From contig JANQSL010000135.1 in NCBI GenBank assembly GCA_028284075.1, positions 1 to 44,242 of the forward strand: DNA of 44,242 nt. The letters are read 5' to 3'. The stretch comes from Candidatus Sumerlaeia bacterium. Its GTDB lineage: Bacteria; Sumerlaeota; Sumerlaeia; SLMS01; JAHLLQ01. Of the stretch, positions 25,954-35,143 are shown one piece after another; positions within the stretch are counted from its first letter, which is position 1; each line of letters opens with the position of its first letter. A program made the translations under genes and the position numbers. The notes under the pieces are model-generated. The model worked only from the letters and a program-made list of their open reading frames with translations, did not search any database and was not told the DNA's origin.

Positions 25954-26997
25954 TCATATCCAGTTTCCGAGGATATTCTCATTCTCGCCGAGAAACGCGG
26001 CCATATCCTCAGCGGCATGAAGAGTGGCATCGCGAAGCGGTCTGGATTCGATTGTAGTTCCCGTTATCATCTGGCGACCAATCCGAGGCACGAGGGTCGC
26101 GATGCTGACTCCGCCGGGTAAGCGTGTCTCGCCAAGGCAGATTCTGCGCCTGCGATTGTATTCGATGTGGGATCGATCAAAGCTACGGAAGACACTAGGA
26201 TGTGCGTCGAACTGCATTGCACGAAACACGAGTCTCTTCCAGAATGCAGGTGGCACTCTTACATAATCGCGCGATCTGGTCAGGAGTACGAGCACATCCG
26301 TTGCTCCCTCCTTTATGGCTTCAATGATCGGTATGGGATTAACGACACCGGCGTCCATATAAGAGTTGTCACCAATCTGGACTGATCGGTTGTAGAGAAC
26401 CGGCATTGCGCATGCCGCCTTGATGACGGTGACGATGTCGAATCGGGAATTCTGGAAATCCAGCATCTCGCACTTGCCGGTCTGACGATTCCAGAGTGCC
26501 GCACAAAACTTCGTTTTGGAGCCGCGAATGACGTTCTCTGAAAAAAGCCGACTCCCATTCCAGACCTCGCGCTCCGCCCAGTCCACGTCGACAATTTTCC
26601 AGAATCGCCACGGATTCGCAAACTGGGGGCGGTTCATGGTCTGATAGTAGGACCCGACGTCTCGCTTGCCTGTACCGGAGAGAAAATAGGCTGCGTTGTT
26701 TGCGCCTGAGGAAACTGCGTACACCGCGTCAAAAGCCGATCGTGCTCCCACGCAGTCTAGTGCAAAGAGCGGTCCCGCAGTGTAGACGCCGCGCATTGCT
26801 CCGCCTTCGACAACGAGCGCCAGCCGGCGATCAGCTTGGACATGATTGCCGCCAGCTTGCAAGCCACGGATCCGATGGCGTAAGAGGTCGAGGACCTTGT
26901 CGCATCCCTGACCCATGACTTCCAGAAGCTTGCCGGTCGGCCAGCGATTCCTGGAAAGCAGCGGTTTGGACTCTTCACGTAGGGGGGACATTACCAT
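25954..26997 (-). CDS. Patatin-like phospholipase (YjjU/RssA-type)
   Basis: This 347-residue patatin differs from the CapV-like one. Its oxyanion loop is EGGAMRG (residues 64-70), the nucleophile region is AVSSG with likely Ser96 (an Ala replaces the first Gly of GxSxG), and the catalytic Asp215 lies in the MDAG-VVNPIP segment. It matches the YjjU-like group in layout, including the YxQTMNRPQF region. It should hydrolyse acyl esters of lipids at the membrane. It is convergent with the STAND gene. No strong ribosome site precedes ATG 26997; Met3 (26991) is an alternative start. Confidence 0.87.
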   Translation of the reverse strand: MVMSPLREESKPLLSRNRWPTGKLLEVMGQGCDKVLDLLRHRIRGLQAGGNHVQADRRLALVVEGGAMRGVYTAGPLFALDCVGARSAFDAVYAVSSGANNAAYFLSGTGKRDVGSYYQTMNRPQFANPWRFWKIVDVDWAEREVWNGSRLFSENVIRGSKTKFCAALWNRQTGKCEMLDFQNSRFDIVTVIKAACAMPVLYNRSVQIGDNSYMDAGVVNPIPIIEAIKEGATDVLVLLTRSRDYVRVPPAFWKRLVFRAMQFDAHPSVFRSFDRSHIEYNRRRRICLGETRLPGGVSIATLVPRIGRQMITGTTIESRPLRDATLHAAEDMAAFLGENENILGNWI

Positions 26998-27062
26998 GGC
27001 AACTGGGGAAAGATGATCATATACTGAGTATCAAGCAGCCTTACGGCGATGAAGGAGTGTGT

Positions 27063-27422
27063 CTAGCATGATTGTTCCCGTAAAGTGCCGGGAACAACTG
27101 TACGCATCTCTCCCAGATCCAACCATCCACATCCTGTTTGAGTGTTTTGGAGTGCCGTTAAGCTGCGGATCGTGTCGGGCTTATCCAATTCCAAAGCCGC
27201 AGTTTCGGGCAAACGTCCCGTCTCAGATTGAATTTTGTTGGCGACATCGGAAAGCTTGGTCTCGGATCTCGCAACGAGGGTAACGTCAGCGCCGCAAGCA
27301 GCGAACGCACGTGCACTTTCGGCCCCGAGGTCTGTTGATCCTCCAGTTACAGGCACGGTCTTGTCTGAGAGATCGATGCTGTTAAGTACATCGGTTGTCG
27401 TGGGATTTCTATCAAACTTCAT
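27063..27422 (-). pseudogene. Truncated short-chain dehydrogenase N-terminus
   Basis: The frame begins with an SDR Rossmann start, SIDLSDKTVPVTGGSTDLGA, followed by ESARAFAACGADVTLVARSETKLSD, typical of retinol-dehydrogenase-like enzymes. The glycine motif is damaged (GGSTDLG instead of GGSTGLG). The protein stops after about 119 residues; the last 30 do not resemble an SDR, and the NAG and YxxxK active-site motifs are missing. It lies 96 bases downstream of the alpha/beta hydrolase operon and may once have been its third gene. Confidence 0.65.
27072..27097. terminator. Hairpin, 9-bp perfect stem
   Basis: TTGTTCCCG (27072-27080) and CGGGAACAA (27089-27097) form a perfect 9-bp stem with an 8-base loop at the end of the SDR fragment on the minus strand. 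There is no long U-tract, so it is only a possible terminator for the hydrolase operon. Confidence 0.4.
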
Positions 27423-27518
27423 GGTTATCGATGATTTTATGTCCTACGGTCATAGCAATGAGCGTGGGCTGTGCGGCGATCCGGTGTTCCGGGTCGCCGC
27501 TTTTGTCTTTATCACGGT

Positions 27519-28574
27519 TTACTTTCGGGATGCGGCACTGCCGTGCTTTTTGAAGAAGGCAACCATTGCGTCGATGGCGCGATCCACATCTTCCGGGATA
27601 TCGTAAAGGGAGACGTGTGTAGCTCCTTTGATCGTCACAAGCTCCTTCGGCTCAGAGGCTTTTTCATGGAACATGACGGTGAGTTGGCCCGTTTCCGCTT
27701 TTTCGCCGATGATGCCGATGAAAGGCGTGTAAAGGTATTGGGCATAGCTCATCGAATCGGCCAGCATGGGAGCTTCCAGCATAAAGGCCGGTGAGAGGTG
27801 AGAGTAGTTTGGATAGATTTCCGCGCCGGCGCGAGCGGTCATGTAATAGTCATAGCCTTCGCGCATGGCACTCCCTTCAGGGGCATTGGCAGCAACGTCC
27901 ATTTGCAGAGCATCGACGTAATCAATTTCGCCGGTTTCATAGGCTTTCTGACGGCCTGCGTTTTGCGCGGCAATGAGTGCCGTAACGGTTTCGCGATCCA
28001 TGGTGCCGAAGTAGGACAGCTGGTTTCCCAGCATGCCGGATATGGAGGCGATGGCCTTCAGGCGCTTGTCTGTTGTGGCGACCAAAGCCATGTAACCTCC
28101 GGACGCGCAGACGCCGAGACCGAAGAGGTTATCACGATCCACGAAGGGCAGAGTGCCCATATAACTGATCGCGTCGCGAATGCTTTCGATCTTTATGAAA
28201 GAGTGCTCGTTGTTGCGGATTTCACCTTCACTGTCTCCGTAGCCGATATGGTCGAATGAGATGGCAACATACCCTTGTTCGGAAAGAGCACGGCCGTAGA
28301 CAGCCCCCGTCTGCTCTTTCACCTGGTTGAATGCAGACGATATGACCACGGCCGGATAACTGGCGCTCGGATCAAACCCCTCGGGCGTGTAGAGGTGTGC
28401 CGCAAGTGTATGGCCCATCGATCTGAAGGTGACGTCATTCCGTCCTGAGTTGAGAATCATCGTATCTGCCTTTTCGCTTTCTGTGGTCGAGGTTGCGGTT
28501 TCGTTTGCGAGCGCGATTCCGGTGGTTTGTGCCAGAATGAGAACTGCTGCCACGATCAGTCTGCTGATTTTCAT
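27519..28574 (-). CDS. Exported alpha/beta hydrolase with probable Cys nucleophile
   Basis: The 351-residue protein has a signal peptide (residues 1-23, cleavage near ALA-NE) and an alpha/beta-hydrolase fold. The nucleophile elbow reads GLGVCASGG, so by the Sm-x-Nu-x-Sm rule Cys156 is the nucleophile, as in dienelactone-hydrolase-like members. The catalytic His is probably in ATHVSLYD. AAGGAAG precedes ATG 28574. It is the second gene of a minus-strand pair, 25 bases after the first hydrolase, and the pair is divergent from an AraC regulator that probably controls it. The substrate is unknown; a small ester or lactone is plausible. Confidence 0.85.
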   Translation of the reverse strand: MKISRLIVAAVLILAQTTGIALANETATSTTESEKADTMILNSGRNDVTFRSMGHTLAAHLYTPEGFDPSASYPAVVISSAFNQVKEQTGAVYGRALSEQGYVAISFDHIGYGDSEGEIRNNEHSFIKIESIRDAISYMGTLPFVDRDNLFGLGVCASGGYMALVATTDKRLKAIASISGMLGNQLSYFGTMDRETVTALIAAQNAGRQKAYETGEIDYVDALQMDVAANAPEGSAMREGYDYYMTARAGAEIYPNYSHLSPAFMLEAPMLADSMSYAQYLYTPFIGIIGEKAETGQLTVMFHEKASEPKELVTIKGATHVSLYDIPEDVDRAIDAMVAFFKKHGSAASRK

Positions 28575-28599
28575 CTCATACTTCCTTATCCTGGTATCT

Positions 28600-29508
28600 T
28601 TACTTCATGTACGTATCAAAGAACTCAATCATCTGTTCCGGGTGTTGGCCAAAGTAGTTATAGCCGTCGAACCGTTCGGTTTTGCCTTCGATCCAATACA
28701 GTTTCTTCTCTTTTGTGCCGAGCCGATCAAATGTGGTCTGCACATCTTCCGGCCGCGACCAGCTGTCATCGCGCACCTGGATGATGAACGTGGGCACTTT
28801 GACATTCGGTGCGTACGGGTGTGGCGACATCTTCTTGTTGGCAAAACCACCGAGCTTGCGCTGCTCTTGGTCGAGTTCATCCATGTGCTCACCAACTCCC
28901 TGCAAGGAGGCGATTTCCTTCATGCCAATGTGCATGGACGCGGGCTGAGGACAGACAAAGGCTTTTACATCGCTGAAGTATTCCGGGCGGCGTGTCATGG
29001 CAATCATCGCAGCATTGCCACCTGCACACGGGTTGAACAGGCCAACGACCATATCTTTCAGTGCCATGCTGTTCTGTGCATATTGCAATGCACCGACGAC
29101 ATCACGCCATTCGTATAGCCCGGCACCTGATACTCCCCCGTTTGCCGCACCGCTCGAGCCGTGGTTGCGCATGTCATATGTCAAAACATTATAGTCTGCC
29201 TCATGAAGTACCTTGTAGATCCTGTTGAAGTCCACCTCTACGTCATTGAACTGACTCCATGGTTCCAGGTGACCCGGGAACCCGTATCGGTTCATCGTCA
29301 TGGGATGGTTACAGATGATGAGCCTATTTGAATCCGCCGGGATGAACCATGCTTCCAGTGGAACGCCATCCAGGGATGCGAAGAAGACATCTTCGTATTC
29401 CAAACCGTGGTCAGCGGGCGTATTGAGGACTGGCGCGCGTTGAGGTTTCACGCCTTGTGCCAGTGCCTGCACGATTGCGAGGGAATCCGCACTGATTGGC
29501 TCGCCCAT
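28600..29508 (-). CDS. Alpha/beta hydrolase family protein
   Basis: I place the start at ATG 29508 because AAGGAAG lies six bases upstream; a longer frame reaches 29649 but overlaps the start region of the AraC gene. The 302-residue product has an N-terminal strand region (FASLDGVPLEAWFIPA), the oxyanion region CNHPMTMNRYG, and an elbow VGLFNPCAGGNA in which Cys takes the nucleophile position. No signal peptide is seen with this start, so it is probably cytoplasmic, unlike its exported neighbour. It is the first gene of the hydrolase operon. Confidence 0.82.
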   Translation of the reverse strand: MGEPISADSLAIVQALAQGVKPQRAPVLNTPADHGLEYEDVFFASLDGVPLEAWFIPADSNRLIICNHPMTMNRYGFPGHLEPWSQFNDVEVDFNRIYKVLHEADYNVLTYDMRNHGSSGAANGGVSGAGLYEWRDVVGALQYAQNSMALKDMVVGLFNPCAGGNAAMIAMTRRPEYFSDVKAFVCPQPASMHIGMKEIASLQGVGEHMDELDQEQRKLGGFANKKMSPHPYAPNVKVPTFIIQVRDDSWSRPEDVQTTFDRLGTKEKKLYWIEGKTERFDGYNYFGQHPEQMIEFFDTYMK

Positions 29509-29698
29509 TTTCGGCTTCCTTTCATATTTGATCTCGTTCGACGTTTGCGCTCCGTCGATGATCAAAATGCTGCAGCAACTGATGAAGAAGGGGAATACCC
29601 GATCCTGCCAATAGTTTGCCCGTTTCTGCTTTTTCTTGCTGCAATGCATGCCGGGCGGTAATTTGCTTGCACAATCCTGGGAAAAACGAGATGTTCAG

Positions 29699-30568
29699 AT
29701 GACTGAACTTGAAAGATTAATGAACGATTTCAACGACTCCGAAGGAGTCACCGAGACCTCCATTCCGGGTGTATCCCGCTTCCGCGCAGAGGTCGGGTTG
29801 TCTCGCACACCCGCCCTCTATGAACCGGCGCTCGCCATCCTCGCGCGGGGCCGGAAGACCATCTTCTCCGGCGGACGAGAGATGGAATACAATCCGGAGA
29901 ACTACCTGGTTTCCTCGCTTACGATCCCCGTGGAATGTGCCTTTGATGCATCGTCGGAAGAACCTGTAATCGGAATCTACATCAAGCTCGACATGACGAT
30001 GCTGCACGACTTGATCGGCCGCATGGACCCATCCGACAGGAGAGACGGTCGCAAGGCGCCCGCGATTACGGTCTCGCCCATGGATCCGCCCATGAAGGAC
30101 GCCGTCCTTCGACTCGTTGGCTGCATGGCGAATGAGCAGGATGCACGAGCGCTCGGAACAGGTCTCGTCCGAGAGGTGCTGTATCGCGTGCTCTGCGGAG
30201 AACAGGCGCACATGCTTCACGAACTGGCCAATCACAGCGCAGACTTCTCACGCATCGCCCATTCGCTCACGTTATTGCAAAACAGCATCGGGGAGAAGAT
30301 TGATGTGGAACGGCTGGCCAGCTCCGCGCACATGAGCGTCTCTGCCTTTCACCGAGCCTTCAGAGATATGATCGGTGAATCGCCAATCCAGTATCTGAAG
30401 AAGCTGCGCCTTAACAAAGCCAGAGACCTCATGCTGCAAGACGGCATGAAAGCCTATATGGCAGCCGACAAGGTCGGCTACGAAAGCCCCTCGCAGTTCA
30501 GCCGCGAGTTCAAACGCTATTTTGGTCAATCGCCTGCAGATATGGTGCGTCAGACTCGCAGAGCATAG
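29699..30568 (+). CDS. AraC-family transcriptional regulator
   Basis: The 289-residue protein has an AraC_N (PF06719-type) N-terminal ligand domain (about residues 10-160; RTPALYEPALAILARGRKTI). It ends in a double helix-turn-helix (about 190-285), with the second motif VGYESPSQFSREFKRYFGQSP as in HTH_18 proteins. I prefer ATG 29699 to the upstream frame start at 29636 because the upstream residues are not family-like. It diverges from the two-hydrolase operon across a short intergenic region and is the likely regulator of it. Confidence 0.9.
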   Translation: MTELERLMNDFNDSEGVTETSIPGVSRFRAEVGLSRTPALYEPALAILARGRKTIFSGGREMEYNPENYLVSSLTIPVECAFDASSEEPVIGIYIKLDMTMLHDLIGRMDPSDRRDGRKAPAITVSPMDPPMKDAVLRLVGCMANEQDARALGTGLVREVLYRVLCGEQAHMLHELANHSADFSRIAHSLTLLQNSIGEKIDVERLASSAHMSVSAFHRAFRDMIGESPIQYLKKLRLNKARDLMLQDGMKAYMAADKVGYESPSQFSREFKRYFGQSPADMVRQTRRA

Positions 30569-31019
30569 CGGCTCCGCAGATATCAGTCGCCCGGAACACT
30601 CAAACTGACGTGACCTGCCCGGCTCCATCAACTTCGAGAACCGTAACCAACGTGGCGCACCCTGGCTTGTCCCGCTCCCGGCACCACCTGAAACAGCTCA
30701 CTTTACACCACATCCTGAATCGAAGCTTCGTCAGGCCGATTGCCGGAAGGGAAAACTGCGCCGCTCGCAGGGCGCGAGAGCTTGACGATGACACCAATTC
30801 ACCCGTTCTTTCCAAACGAGAGTTTAGGTGACACAGAGGGGCTTCTCCCGCACATCCTCTGCTCGCCGCCATAAGTCTTCAGAACCCGAGCGTTGACTGA
30901 ATCTATTCGGCAGCACAGTCAGCCCGCTTCTCAACCTCGCGGTTTTCGGTCCCGTGAGCGACTTCCCGCTCGTCAACCAAATCCAGACTTCAGGTGCCAT
31001 CACTCTTCAGGAGCTTCCA
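30569..31019. repeat. Intergenic region with decayed tRNA-Leu 3' remnant (copy E)
   Basis: Bases 30671-30686 read CCCGCTCCCGGCACCA, exactly the 3' T-stem strand, acceptor strand and CCA end of the tRNA-Leu core. They are followed by CCTGAAACAGCTCACTTTACA, similar to the tails of copies B and D. The leader and the rest of the core are lost. The remaining bases hold no supported gene; AGGAGC near 31010 is the ribosome site of the next gene. Confidence 0.6.
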
Positions 31020-31967
31020 ATGAATAGAAAAGCCGTGATCGTCACGTTTGCAGCAGTGCTTCTCAGTGCAAAAGCCTCGCAAGCTCAGATCACCCACCTC
31101 ATGAATTTCCTTGGTGACGGCATGGGAAACTGTTTCAGTGATCCCCTGGGAGCCGTTCTTGCCGTGGATTCCGCTGGAAACGTCACGGTTACTGCAAGTG
31201 CCTGCTCCAGCGTTCTCCTGGTATCGGCCGCGGGTACAATAACACCACTGATGGACATCAATGGCGATGGAGTCAATATGCTCGGCGGACCACACGACGT
31301 GGCCTATGACACCGCGGGGAATCTGTTTGTTGCCGGGGTGAGTTTCAGCAATGCCTTTAAGAGAACCCCGGGAGGGGCGATCACGCAAATCATCGACTCC
31401 TCCGGTGATGGCGGTGGAGACACACTCGCATTGTGCTGGGGTGTTGCCGCAGATTCCTCCGGCAATGCTTTTGTCTCCGGAAACTCCAGCGACAATGCCT
31501 TCAAGATAACTCCCGGGGGAATCATTACCGAAGTCATCGACTCTACCGGTGACTCTGTAAACGGTCTGGATGAACCTCGCAGTATTGCCACCGATTCTTC
31601 CGGAAATCTCTTTGTTACCGGCCATATTTCCGACAATATCTTTAAAATCACACCCGGTGGAACAATCACGGAAATTATCGATGCAACCGGCGATGGCGGA
31701 TCCGGGGCCCTTGATCCTGTCGGCAACGTATACGTAACGGGTTCATTTTCAAACAACGCCTTTCAGATTACTCCCGGTGGAACCATAACACAGATCATCG
31801 ATGCAACCGGCGACGGTGTGAACGCCTACACGGATCCTCGCGGCATCGTTTACGGCAATCAGGGCGGACAACATCTAATCTATACAACCTCCAACGTGAG
31901 CGACAATTTCTTCAAGATTGAAAGTGTTGCCCTTCCCGTCGAGCTTGATTTCTTCAGCATTGACTGA
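31020..31967 (+). CDS. Secreted NHL-type beta-propeller repeat protein
   Basis: ATG 31020 follows AGGAGC. The 315-residue product has a signal peptide (NRKAVIVTFAAVLLSAKASQA). About five repeats of roughly 50 residues follow, with the recurring pattern SGNxFVxGxxSxNAFKITPG and IITEIIDxTGDG, typical of NHL/SMP-30-like propellers. It ends in ALPVELDFFSID, a tail that resembles the end of the FG-GAP protein at 5755-8574. It is probably extracellular; nothing in it suggests catalysis. It is followed closely by another secreted propeller gene on the same strand. Confidence 0.82.
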   Translation: MNRKAVIVTFAAVLLSAKASQAQITHLMNFLGDGMGNCFSDPLGAVLAVDSAGNVTVTASACSSVLLVSAAGTITPLMDINGDGVNMLGGPHDVAYDTAGNLFVAGVSFSNAFKRTPGGAITQIIDSSGDGGGDTLALCWGVAADSSGNAFVSGNSSDNAFKITPGGIITEVIDSTGDSVNGLDEPRSIATDSSGNLFVTGHISDNIFKITPGGTITEIIDATGDGGSGALDPVGNVYVTGSFSNNAFQITPGGTITQIIDATGDGVNAYTDPRGIVYGNQGGQHLIYTTSNVSDNFFKIESVALPVELDFFSID

Positions 31968-32012
31968 AGTGCTTCTCGGAGCGATACGCATCGATTCGCA
32001 GCGGTAAAATCA

Positions 32013-32357
32013 ATGAACAGACTTTTTCTTGCCTCCTTTTCAACCGCGATTCTCTCCGGAACCGTTGTCCATGCCCAGCTCCTCTCTCTTGCCGCACCGG
32101 AGCCGATTCGCTTCGGCGGTTTCGGAGATGTCGCTCCATCCATCGACGTGACCGGCGATGGAATCGGCGATATGATTGTCAATGAGCTTCCTCAACTGGG
32201 TCTTGGTGTGGCCCGTTTGTATGTGAATGCCGATGCCAGCCAGCCTCCGGTTGAACTCAACCCGTTCCCCGTTCAGCAAGGCGGTGAATTCATCGTTCAT
32301 CAGGCTGTTCCACGCTTTGACGATGAACCCGGTTTTTTTATCTCGCCTCATCTCTGA
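32013..32357 (+). CDS. N-terminal part of frameshifted FG-GAP protein
   Basis: The frame gives a signal peptide (NRLFLASFSTAILSGTVVHA) and the start of an FG-GAP region (GFGDVAPSIDVTGDGIGDM). It ends at a stop 18 bases after a run of seven T at 32333-32339. Adding one T makes the reading continue as GFFYLASSLNVDGVNTLNNS and join, without any stop, the frame of the 32567-34555 gene. The two parts are therefore one gene of about 847 codons broken by a single-base change. The cause may be a sequencing error, a recent mutation or slippage at the run. Confidence 0.75.
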   Translation: MNRLFLASFSTAILSGTVVHAQLLSLAAPEPIRFGGFGDVAPSIDVTGDGIGDMIVNELPQLGLGVARLYVNADASQPPVELNPFPVQQGGEFIVHQAVPRFDDEPGFFISPHL

Positions 32358-32566
32358 ACGTCGACGGGGTAAACACGCTCAATAACAGTGGCGTCGTCAC
32401 CATTTTCTCAGATACTGGTGAGATCGTCCGAAACATTGTTTCACCCAATGAAGAAGAGAGTGGTTTCTTTGGATCGCCGAAACTCATCGGTGATGTAAAT
32501 GACGACGAAGTCCCCGACATTCTCGTTTCGGCGGTCTTCGAGAACAACAATGTCGGGAGGACATAT

Positions 32567-34555
32567 GTGTTCTCCGGAGACGACTTCTCTCTGATTCACA
32601 CTCTTGAGTCGCCAAACGAAACAGCATACTCAACGGAGTTTGGTGTCTCTCAATCCGTACCCGATCTTGATGGCGATGAAGTTGATGATCTCTTCATTTC
32701 TTCATTCGGAAGCCGCCTCGTAGAGGAAGTCTTCATTGTCTCCGGCGCGACCGGAGCTTTGATCGATCGAATATCGTCTCCCGCACCAGCCGGCAGTTTA
32801 CGATTCGGCACTGCCGCGACATGGGTTCCTGATCAGAACGAGGACGGACTGGCAGACCTGCTAATTGGGGCGAGCGGGGTGGACTCGGGTGCGTTTGCCT
32901 CAGGAAGGGTCTATCTCTTCTCGGGACAGGACAGAACCCTTCTCGATACGTATGATCCGGCAATCCCGAAGGCGTCGGGTCGATTCGGCACCACCGTTGC
33001 GCGCCTGAATGACTTCACGGGTGATGGAATTGACGATTTTGCGATTGGAGAAGAAGGCGGTACGGAGCCGGAGGTGTATCTTTATTGCGGAGCAACGGGG
33101 AGCTTCCTTTTCGACATTGAATCACCGAACAGAAGATCCAACTCACGCAGTTTCTCGGTACGAAGTATCACCGATGTTTCGGGCGATGGTATTGACGATA
33201 TTCTGCTCGCCGGTTTTTTTGAGGACATTGACGATATCGATAGAGCTGGAAGATGTTATCTGTTCACAGGACTGCCTGAAATCAATGTTTCGAGAACGGC
33301 CATCGGCTTTGAACGCGTTCCTCCCGGTGAAACGAGACAGGAGAGCATCTCCGTCCGGAATACGGGGCTCGTGTCAGATCTTGTTTTTGAAAACGCGGGC
33401 GCCGAGATCATTGGCTCGAACGCCTCCGACTTCTCTTTCGCAACGCAGCCGGACCTGAATCCTGTGGGACCTGATGTGCTGCGCGAATTCACGCTTCAGT
33501 TCAATCCGGTTGGCATCGGCGAAAAATCCGCGGTTCTGCGTCTGACCACGAATGATCCCGACGAAAGCGTGCTGGACATTCCACTCGCCGGAAGAGCCGG
33601 GGATCCCATTGAGGAAGATGCTCCCGGCCTTTTTCTCAGCGCCAACACCAGCGTAATGGCGGTCACTCTGGCAACCGGTGAAAGAACGGTTGCGTCGTCC
33701 GATACCGTCGGTTCAGGCCCCTCGTTCGGCGACCCTGCGGACATCGTCGTCGAAAATGCAGACTCATTGCTCGTTCTCTCCAGTAACCTGGGTCGCATCG
33801 TTCGTATCGATCGGAAAACGGGAGATCGCACCATCGTTTCCGACAACGAAGCAAAGGGCACCGGCCCCGCCATCGCAGGAGAAACAGCCCTTGCCGTTGA
33901 CAGTGAAGGAACAATCATTCTCCCGAACACACCAACCATCAACACACCGACAGAGTTCCTTCTGATCGACCCCGTCACGGGTGATCGCACGGATTTCCCC
34001 GTCAACGGAATCGTCGAAAACATCATCGATCTCGAAGTGGCGCCCGACGGCAAATGGACTGCCTCAAGCTCCTCCACTTTCTTCGGACCCACATTCCTCT
34101 ATCAGATCGACCCTTCAACTGGAGACGTGGCACTCATCGAGAACTTTGATATCGTCTCCGCAAGATTCATCAGCGGTCTCACTTTTTCCAGTGAAGGCAA
34201 TATTCTCTGTGTCGGTGAAGCAAACGACTTTCTCCTCGAAATCATTGACGGGACGGAACGAGTTCTCTCCTCTGATGAATCCGATCTGGGCGAGCGCATC
34301 GACACCCCCAGCGATGTTGCCATTGACCAAACCGGATTCATCTACGTCGTTCAGGGATTCCAGACCGATCAGGCGATGATCCTGAAAATCAACCCCGCCA
34401 CCGGCGCCCGAACTGTTATTTCCCACGCTCAATCGGAAACAGGAAGAGGCACAGCGATCACAGGAGGAGGCACAGCCTTCGCCAATCGGATCTACATGGA
34501 CTTTGCAGCTCCCTCTGTTTCATCACCGGTCAGAGGGATCTGGCTGATTCGCTAA
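32567..34555 (+). CDS. C-terminal part of FG-GAP / choice-of-anchor-D secreted protein
   Basis: Starting formally at GTG 32567, this 662-residue frame is the continuation of 32013-32357 after the T-run frameshift; the frame is open from about 32340. It contains more FG-GAP repeats (VPDLDGDEVDDLFISSFGS; DFTGDGIDDFAIGE), then a choice-of-anchor D or ASPM/Hydin-like Ig domain (about residues 230-345; FERVPPGETRQESISVRNTG). A second propeller with LDIPLAG-type to TGDRT repeats follows. It ends SSPVRGIWLIR. It is probably surface-exposed. On its own it lacks a signal peptide, which supports the split-gene reading. Confidence 0.8.
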   Translation: MFSGDDFSLIHTLESPNETAYSTEFGVSQSVPDLDGDEVDDLFISSFGSRLVEEVFIVSGATGALIDRISSPAPAGSLRFGTAATWVPDQNEDGLADLLIGASGVDSGAFASGRVYLFSGQDRTLLDTYDPAIPKASGRFGTTVARLNDFTGDGIDDFAIGEEGGTEPEVYLYCGATGSFLFDIESPNRRSNSRSFSVRSITDVSGDGIDDILLAGFFEDIDDIDRAGRCYLFTGLPEINVSRTAIGFERVPPGETRQESISVRNTGLVSDLVFENAGAEIIGSNASDFSFATQPDLNPVGPDVLREFTLQFNPVGIGEKSAVLRLTTNDPDESVLDIPLAGRAGDPIEEDAPGLFLSANTSVMAVTLATGERTVASSDTVGSGPSFGDPADIVVENADSLLVLSSNLGRIVRIDRKTGDRTIVSDNEAKGTGPAIAGETALAVDSEGTIILPNTPTINTPTEFLLIDPVTGDRTDFPVNGIVENIIDLEVAPDGKWTASSSSTFFGPTFLYQIDPSTGDVALIENFDIVSARFISGLTFSSEGNILCVGEANDFLLEIIDGTERVLSSDESDLGERIDTPSDVAIDQTGFIYVVQGFQTDQAMILKINPATGARTVISHAQSETGRGTAITGGGTAFANRIYMDFAAPSVSSPVRGIWLIR

Positions 34556-34668
34556 TGCGTTCATTGCGGGAGCCCAAAATGTACGCAACATTCGGACTTT
34601 ATCATAACGGCCAGGATGTTTGCTGATTTCGCATCCTGTATCCAGTTGGATTGAAGCCGGAAAGTTCT

Positions 34669-34854
34669 TCAGGCGAGGACCGTTTCAACCAGGCGCTGGC
34701 TGCCATACCTGCGAATGCAAAGGGCGGAAACACCGAAGAAAGTGAAGAAACCATGATACCGCGACAAGACCGGTGAAACCGTCAGGCCGCTCAAACCAGG
34801 AGCAATGAGCAGAAGCGGTACACCGCAACAAACACCGTGGGACAGAATACTCAT
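34669..34854 (-). CDS. Small MerC-like membrane protein (tentative)
   Basis: The 61-residue frame reads MSILSHGVCCGVPLLLIAPG and then a second hydrophobic segment around HGFFTFFGVSALCI. The SHxxCCGxP motif in a first membrane helix resembles MerC-type or related small metal-handling membrane proteins. The frame stays open 13 codons upstream (PIAAAL directly before Met1), so a non-ATG start could lengthen helix one. No ribosome site is visible. A Fur-family box lies about 260 bases upstream, which fits metal regulation. The family match is weak. Confidence 0.4.
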   Translation of the reverse strand: MSILSHGVCCGVPLLLIAPGLSGLTVSPVLSRYHGFFTFFGVSALCIRRYGSQRLVETVLA

Positions 34855-35114
34855 CAGAGCCGCGGCAATTGGAGTGCTGAATGGCCGTCTTTTTCACAAG
34901 CGCTCTATCTTTCAAAGAGTTGTCTCTCGTACCGCGGTGTCGAAAGATCAGCCTCACCGGCGCACTGCCAGGCTTCGTGAGCGGTCAAAGGGCGTTTTTC
35001 TCGATCAAAAGTCTCGAGCAAATGGCGCTGCTTTTTGGTTAGAGACGACCGGTCCATTGAGGAACCTCACTGAAAGCGGGTTGAATTGGTCGTTGACAGC
35101 GGTGCCGGCCCAAT

Positions 35115-35133
35115 GAGAACGATTATCATTATC
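35115..35133 (-). promoter_or_regulatory. Fur/Zur-family binding site
   Basis: The minus-strand 19-mer GATAATGATAATCGTTCTC matches the classical Fur box GATAATGATAATCATTATC at 17 of 19 positions. It lies between the MerC-like gene on the left and the His-rich protein gene on the right. Because both flanking products look metal-related and the nearest is His-rich, Zur-type zinc control is as likely as iron control. Confidence 0.7.
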
Positions 35134-35143
35134 TTGCAAAAGT

